DNA from: Nocardia carnea
Lineage (GTDB): Bacteria; Actinomycetota; Actinomycetes; Mycobacteriales; Mycobacteriaceae
Direction: 5' to 3'
Assembly (NCBI RefSeq): GCF_029868325.1
Contig: NZ_JARWNW010000251.1
Span: forward strand, 1-64,000
Length of the DNA stretch: 64,000 nt
In this document: positions 60,193-64,000 of the stretch, piece by piece
Position numbering within the stretch: position 1 is the stretch's first letter
Layout: every line of letters starts with the position of its first letter
Translations under genes and position numbers: made by a program
Notes under the pieces: generated by a model
Seen by the model: only the letters and a program-made list of their open reading frames with translations
What the model was told of the DNA's origin: nothing
Database searches by the model: none

Positions 60193-60222
60193 CGGGCGGG
60201 GTGTTCGTGAACACCCCGCCCG
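60193..60222. promoter_or_regulatory. Perfect 14-bp stem inverted repeat upstream of the pnt operon
   Basis: CGGGCGGGGTGTTC (60193-60206) and GAACACCCCGCCCG (60209-60222) are perfect complements around a two-base GT spacer. It lies 46 bases upstream of the pntAA GTG and 200 bases before the divergent HIT gene. No T-run follows it. It may be an operator for a dimeric regulator or a leader hairpin. Confidence 0.55.
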
Positions 60223-60421
60223 AAATCCTCGCCACCGTACATCGACGGAAGTGAGATTAGCTGAGATGCCCGTCACATCCGCACCGCGGGGCCCACTACC
60301 TTCGCATCGGTAAATGCTGTTCAGAACGGTCAACGAGGGAACCGTTCCGGCAGGTCTGAAAAGTTTGCTAATTCCACCCGGCCACCGGGCCCGCCCGGGC
60401 CGTACGCCGTAGAGTCGCCCT

Positions 60422-60871
60422 GTGAGCGAATGCGTTTTCTGCCGGATCGTGGCGGGTGCCGCGCCGGCCCACCGGGTCTACGAGGACGACACCGTCTGCG
60501 CGTTCCTCGATATCCGGCCGATCACCCGCGGGCACACCCTGGTGATCCCCAAGCGCCACGCCACCGACCTGTCCGAACTCGCCGCGGAAACCGGTGCCGA
60601 ACTGTTCCGGGTCGGGCATCGGATCGCGCGGGCGGTACAGGGTCCGGCATTCGCCGCCGACGGCGCGAACCTGCTGATCAACGACGGCAAGGCGGCGTTC
60701 CAAACCGTCGGCCACGTGCATTTGCATGTCCTCCCCCGCACACACGGTGACAAGTTCCGGTTCGCGTCCGGTCTGGTACTGCGCCGCTCGCATGAGCCGG
60801 AGCGGGTCGCGGCCGCGCTCCGCGCCGGTTTGGCCGCACTGGACACCGCCACCGAAACAGATACCGGCTGA
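60422..60871 (+). CDS. HIT family hydrolase
   Basis: 149-residue histidine-triad nucleotide hydrolase. It begins with GTG (VSECVFCRIVAG, a zinc-type Cys-x-x-Cys start common to HINT-like proteins) and ends in the triad GHVHLHVLPR (His-x-His-x-His) near residue 100. The core has FLDIRPITRGHTLVIPKRHATDLSEL. Members hydrolyse nucleoside 5'-phosphoramidates or similar substrates. A TAGAGT box around 60410 suggests a leaderless message. Divergent from the pnt operon; the physiological substrate is unknown. Confidence 0.92.
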   Translation: MSECVFCRIVAGAAPAHRVYEDDTVCAFLDIRPITRGHTLVIPKRHATDLSELAAETGAELFRVGHRIARAVQGPAFAADGANLLINDGKAAFQTVGHVHLHVLPRTHGDKFRFASGLVLRRSHEPERVAAALRAGLAALDTATETDTG

Positions 60872-60923
60872 CCCGGTTTTCGCACCGAATTGCCCAGCAC
60901 TCAGCCCACGGAAGGCAGCGCCC

Positions 60924-61760
60924 ATGTCCGATCTCCCCGACCGCCCCGAACTCGTCCGGCTGCTGTCCGACCAGTTCGATGCCTTGGCCGACCTGGTCGG
61001 CGGGCTCGACGAGGACCGGTGGCGGATACCGTCACCCCTGCCCGGCTGGACGGTTTTCGATGTGATCGGCCATATCGTCGGCACCGAATCGCTGCTGCTC
61101 GGCGATAAGCCGCCGGCCCGCGCCGCACAGGCACCCGATATCGACGTCAAGACATTGCCGCACGTCCGCAACGATATCGGGGCGTTGAACGAGATCTGGT
61201 TGCAGCGGTTGCGGCCGCTGTCGGGTACGGAGCTGCTGCAGATGTACCACGAGGTGATCGATCGGCGCCGGAAAGCGTTGTCCGCCATGGACGATCAGGC
61301 GTGGCTGGCACCCTCGCAGTCCCCGGTCGGCGAGGTGCCCTATGCGCGGTTCATGCGGGTCCGGTTGTTCGACTGCTGGATGCACGAACTCGATATCGCC
61401 GACGCACTGGGCGTGCGGGTCGAGGAGGGCGGTGCGCGTGGCGAGGTGGCGTTCACGGAGTTCGCCCAGTCGCTGCCGCGGGTACTCGCGAAACGCGGTG
61501 GCGCACCGGCCGGTTCACTGATCACCCTCCGGTTGACGGGGCCTCTCGCGCGGACACTGCATATAGAGGTCGATGACCGCGCCGCCTACGTGACCGCTCC
61601 CGATCGAGAGGCCACGGTGACACTGGAATTGGATTCGGGTCTGCTGGTGCGGCTCGGCGGCGGACGCCTCGACCCCGAAACCGCGCTGGACCGCATCACT
61701 TTCCACGGCGATGCCGAACTGGGCCGGCAGCTGGCCCGGAACCTGGCGTTCACCATCTGA
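60924..61760 (+). CDS. Maleylpyruvate isomerase family (DinB-like) protein
   Basis: 278-residue protein of the actinobacterial TIGR03083/MDMPI_N group. The N-terminal DinB-like helical bundle begins LLSDQFDALADLVGGLDEDRWRIPSPLPGWTVFDVIGHIVGTE, in which the His of the DVIGHI segment is a metal ligand. The later RLFDCWMHELDIADALG carries the other metal-binding His and Asp residues. A C-terminal SCP2-like domain (ITLRLTGPLARTLHIEVDDRAAYVTAPDREATVTLELDSGLLVRL) follows. Enzymes of this type are mycothiol-dependent maleylpyruvate isomerases or mycothiol transferases; the substrate here is unknown. The start is ATG behind GGAAGGCAGCGCCC. It is one base before the S51 peptidase gene in the same direction. 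Confidence 0.85.
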   Translation: MSDLPDRPELVRLLSDQFDALADLVGGLDEDRWRIPSPLPGWTVFDVIGHIVGTESLLLGDKPPARAAQAPDIDVKTLPHVRNDIGALNEIWLQRLRPLSGTELLQMYHEVIDRRRKALSAMDDQAWLAPSQSPVGEVPYARFMRVRLFDCWMHELDIADALGVRVEEGGARGEVAFTEFAQSLPRVLAKRGGAPAGSLITLRLTGPLARTLHIEVDDRAAYVTAPDREATVTLELDSGLLVRLGGGRLDPETALDRITFHGDAELGRQLARNLAFTI

Positions 61761-61761
61761 A

Positions 61762-62403
61762 ATGCGACTCTTCCTGGCCAGTTACCGGTTCGGCGAACAC
61801 TACGACCGGTTCGCCGAACTCGCCGGCACACCGGGCCCGATCGCGGTGATCGCCAACGCCTGCGATTCCTGGCCAGGTGCACGCACGGCGGCGGTGACCA
61901 GCGAACTGGTGCCGCTGCGGAACCTGGGCTTCACCCCACAGGAGGTGGATCTGCGCGAATACATCGGCCGTCCGGACGAATTGCGCCGGACCCTGTCCCG
62001 GTTCCCGGTGCTGTGGGTGCGCGGCGGTAACACCTTCGTACTCCGCGCCCAATTCGCGCGCAGCGGCGCGGACACCGTGATCCCGGAACTGCTCGCCGCG
62101 GATTCGTTCCTGTACGCGGGTTACAGCGCGGGCGCTTGCCTGCTCGGACCGCACCTGCACGGGCTGGAAACCTCCGACGACCCCGGGGAAGTGGCGCCGA
62201 CCTGCGGTATCGACCCGGTGTGGGAGGGACTCGGATTGATCGACCGGCCGATCGTCCCGCATCTCGACTCCCCCACCGACCCCGACGGTACGGGCAATGC
62301 CCTCGCCGCCCGCTTGCGCGCCGACGGCACCCCGCATTGGGCGCTCACCGATGCCGATGTCGTCGTCCGAACCGGTACCGAAATACAGTCCTACACACGC
62401 TGA
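61762..62403 (+). CDS. Peptidase S51 (peptidase E-like) family protein
   Basis: 213-residue protein of the class I glutamine-amidotransferase-like fold used by dipeptidase E and cyanophycinase. The nucleophile elbow with the active serine is LYAGYSAGACLLGP, and the partner histidine region is PIVPHLDSPTD. The GGNTFVL loop and a Glu-rich segment follow the S51 pattern. Peptidase E cleaves N-terminal aspartyl dipeptides. The ATG is immediately after the preceding gene stop, so both are co-transcribed. Confidence 0.82.
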   Translation: MRLFLASYRFGEHYDRFAELAGTPGPIAVIANACDSWPGARTAAVTSELVPLRNLGFTPQEVDLREYIGRPDELRRTLSRFPVLWVRGGNTFVLRAQFARSGADTVIPELLAADSFLYAGYSAGACLLGPHLHGLETSDDPGEVAPTCGIDPVWEGLGLIDRPIVPHLDSPTDPDGTGNALAARLRADGTPHWALTDADVVVRTGTEIQSYTR

Positions 62404-62501
62404 TTCGATCCGCTCCCTTCGCGGGCGCGCGTAACGCGCCTCGACAGCAGCAGTACCCGAACACCACAGACCGGTAGGGAATGGATGTGCACATGCCGAA
62501 T

Positions 62502-62975
62502 TCAGCTGCGGCGGAAAACGACCCAGCGCATGGCCGAGTACATGTACACGGCTTCGCACGCACCCGCCAGTAGTCGCGAGAGGTGGTACTGCACACCCAG
62601 CGCCGCGAGACCCGCACCCACACCCAGGATGAACGCCAGGTAGTTGATCACCACCACGACGGTGTAGACCACCGCTTGCCGCCCGGCCGGTGCGTGCGAC
62701 CGGAAATTCAGGGTGCGATTGAGGTAGAAGGCCAGCGCGAAAGCACAGATATAGCCGACCGTCACCGACAACCAGCCCGGGAGACCGAGCCCGCTGCGCA
62801 TACCGGTCAGGATCAGCAGATCGACGCCGAAGGTGAAGCTGTTGATCAACGCGAAGCCGAGGAAGGTCGGCGCGACGATCCGGTCCAGGCCCCAGGGCAG
62901 CCGCGCGACCACCGCCGCACACCACCGGGCGAACCGGCTCGCCCACGTTTCCGTTGTCGTCGCCGCCTCCTGCAC
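62502..62975 (-). CDS. GtrA-like membrane protein
   Basis: 157-residue membrane protein with four hydrophobic helices: IVAPTFLGFALINSFTFGVDLLIL, LSVTVGYICAFALAFYLNRTLNFRS, AVVYTVVVVINYLAFILGVGAGLAAL and LAGACEAVYMYSAMRWVVF. The LNRxxNFRS signature between helices two and three is typical of GtrA (PF04138), which helps move polyprenyl-linked sugars across the membrane. GTG at 62975 is chosen; TTG at 63023 would add 16 residues. There is no glycosyltransferase partner next door, so the sugar is unknown. It faces away from the flavoprotein gene. Confidence 0.82.
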   Translation of the reverse strand: MQEAATTTETWASRFARWCAAVVARLPWGLDRIVAPTFLGFALINSFTFGVDLLILTGMRSGLGLPGWLSVTVGYICAFALAFYLNRTLNFRSHAPAGRQAVVYTVVVVINYLAFILGVGAGLAALGVQYHLSRLLAGACEAVYMYSAMRWVVFRRS

Positions 62976-63142
62976 CCGGCCAGCGTCGCAGGGGCAGGTG
63001 ACGGAGAGGTGAGCACTCGGCAAACCACGAGCTCGCGATCGTCAGGGTGCCCCCACCCAACCACGGCGGTTTGTCGTTTCGGCAAATTTACTTGCCGATA
63101 TCGTCCTCGTTCTGGATAGTCGGTGCGGAGGAGGTGGTCGAG

Positions 63143-64000
63143 GTGACCGAACAACTGGCGAACGATTCGCTGGACAACGACTACGACGTGGTGGTGGCCG
63201 GCGGCGGCGCGGCCGGACTGAACGGAGCGCTGATGCTGGCGCGCTCCCGTCGCACGGTAGCGGTGATCGACGCGGGCGAACCCCGCAATGCCCCCGCCGA
63301 CGGAGTGCACGGACTGCTGGCCCGCGACGGGATGCCGCCCGCGGAGCTACTGGCGCGCGGCCGTGCAGAAGTACGCAGCTACGGCGGGCACGTGGTGTCG
63401 GGAGAAATCACCGGGGCCACCCGAACCGACCACGGATTCGCGATCGACCTGGCCGACGGGCGCAGCGTCCGGGCCCGGCGCCTGCTGATCACCACGGGAC
63501 TCACCGACGAGCTCCCGGATATCGCCGGCCTGCGCGAACGCTGGGGTCGCGATGTCGTGCACTGCCCCTACTGCCACGGCTGGGAGGTCCGCGACCGGGC
63601 GATCGGCCTGCTGGCCACCGGCCCGATGGCGATGCACCAGGTGCAACTGTTCCGCCAGCTCAGCGACGATATCGTCTTCTTCACCCACGACGGCCCCGAG
63701 CCCACCGCCGAAGACGCCGAACGGCTGGCGGCACGCGGTATCCGCGTGGTGACCGGGAAAGTCACCGCCGTCGAGACGGGCAGCGACGGGATCACCGGTC
63801 TGCGTCTCGCCGACGGAACGGTCGTCGCCCGGGATGTTGTCGCTGTCGGAACACGGATGGTCGCGCGAGCGGGTTTCCTCGACGATCTGGGTTTGGCCGC
63901 GATCGACCACCCCACCGGCGCCGGCCGCTACATTCCGGCCGACCCGACCGGCCGCACCGAAGTACCCGGAGTATGGGCGGCAGGCAATGTCACCGATATC
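63143..64000 (+). CDS. Thioredoxin-reductase-like FAD-dependent oxidoreductase (partial)
   Basis: The gene runs off the right edge with no stop; 286 codons are visible. GTG behind GGAGGAGGTGGTCGAG begins VTEQLANDSLDNDYDVVVAGGGAAGLNGALMLARSR, with the FAD GxGxxG motif. The redox-active disulfide is HCPYCHGWEV and the NAD(P) domain and AAGNVTD (FAD contact) are present. Family: low-molecular-weight thioredoxin-reductase-like flavoproteins, which include resistance- and secondary-metabolism-linked dithiol oxidases. The redox partner is not visible in the window; a canonical trxB is less likely because no thioredoxin gene follows before the edge. Confidence 0.85.
   Translation, partial: MTEQLANDSLDNDYDVVVAGGGAAGLNGALMLARSRRTVAVIDAGEPRNAPADGVHGLLARDGMPPAELLARGRAEVRSYGGHVVSGEITGATRTDHGFAIDLADGRSVRARRLLITTGLTDELPDIAGLRERWGRDVVHCPYCHGWEVRDRAIGLLATGPMAMHQVQLFRQLSDDIVFFTHDGPEPTAEDAERLAARGIRVVTGKVTAVETGSDGITGLRLADGTVVARDVVAVGTRMVARAGFLDDLGLAAIDHPTGAGRYIPADPTGRTEVPGVWAAGNVTDI

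Overview
The window is chromosomal DNA from a high-GC mycolata actinobacterium, most likely a Nocardia or close relative. The evidence is the very high GC, the many GTG and TTG starts, and the argS-lysA-hom-thrC-thrB-rho order on one strand. Rho carries a long Arg/Gly/Asp-rich insert. ESX/type VII secretion accessory proteins (EspG, a CpnT-like N-terminus, WXG proteins), DUF3558 lipoproteins, deazaflavin-dependent nitroreductase-like proteins and DUF397/DUF5753 remnants point the same way.

Layout. 1-9.2 kb: tightly coupled aspartate-family and translation block on the minus strand (rho, thrB, thrC, hom, lysA, argS). 9.3-16.2 kb: DUF3105/DUF305 membrane pair, tRNA-Arg(CCG), a deazaflavin-type oxidoreductase, a Tat-exported metallophosphoesterase, tRNA-Cys(GCA), a MarR regulator, an Hsp70-fold membrane-anchored protein and an enoyl-CoA hydratase. 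16.3-25.1 kb: minus-strand ESX accessory locus with no core secretion machinery. It holds two tandem EspG chaperones, an EspB-like PE-PPE-type protein with a Gly/Ser-repeat tail, a YbaB/EspL-like protein, a WXG100-like protein and a 1183-residue CpnT-like protein ending in a hexapeptide-repeat beta-helix. Two near-identical palindromic elements sit about 75-80 bp upstream of the two transcription blocks of this locus.

25.1-30.5 kb: mosaic, lower-GC island. It contains a DUF3558-like lipoprotein, a nucleotide-sugar dehydrogenase plus C4-epimerase pair and a Stealth-type sugar-phosphate transferase (capsule or glycan synthesis). Around them lie fragments of IS1380-like and IS630-like transposases, a DUF397 protein and a duplicated 3' end of the Stealth gene. 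30.5-35.2 kb: valine-catabolism operon (mmsA, acyl-CoA dehydrogenase, 3-hydroxyisobutyryl-CoA hydrolase, mmsB) with a perfect TTGGACGTCCAA palindrome upstream. 35.4-43.9 kb: membrane protein, amidohydrolase, SWIM/SNF2 helicase pair, small unknown protein, HNH-nuclease lipoprotein, rhodanese. 44-48.4 kb: branched-chain 2-oxoacid dehydrogenase operon (E1alpha, E1beta, E2) with a divergent Lrp regulator, complementing the valine operon.

48.4-54.2 kb: SDR, an unknown membrane-anchored protein, a degraded XRE/DUF5753 regulator, two paralogous proteins sharing a FHHSSF/SGHY-type C-terminal domain, a frameshifted CpnT-like WXG100 module and an RDD-type membrane protein. This is a second, decaying ESX-substrate locus. 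54.2-64 kb: thioesterase, AraC regulator, DUF5925-type ATPase, deazaflavin oxidoreductase, the three-gene proton-translocating transhydrogenase operon (pntAA-pntAB-pntB), HIT hydrolase, DinB-like maleylpyruvate isomerase family protein, S51 peptidase, GtrA protein, and a thioredoxin-reductase-like flavoprotein running off the right end.

All family assignments were made by reading protein motifs; no database search was run. The most unusual content is the ESX accessory locus (16.3-25.1 kb), with its beta-helix-tailed secretion substrate and twin upstream palindromes, and the degraded ESX-substrate locus at 50.8-53 kb.
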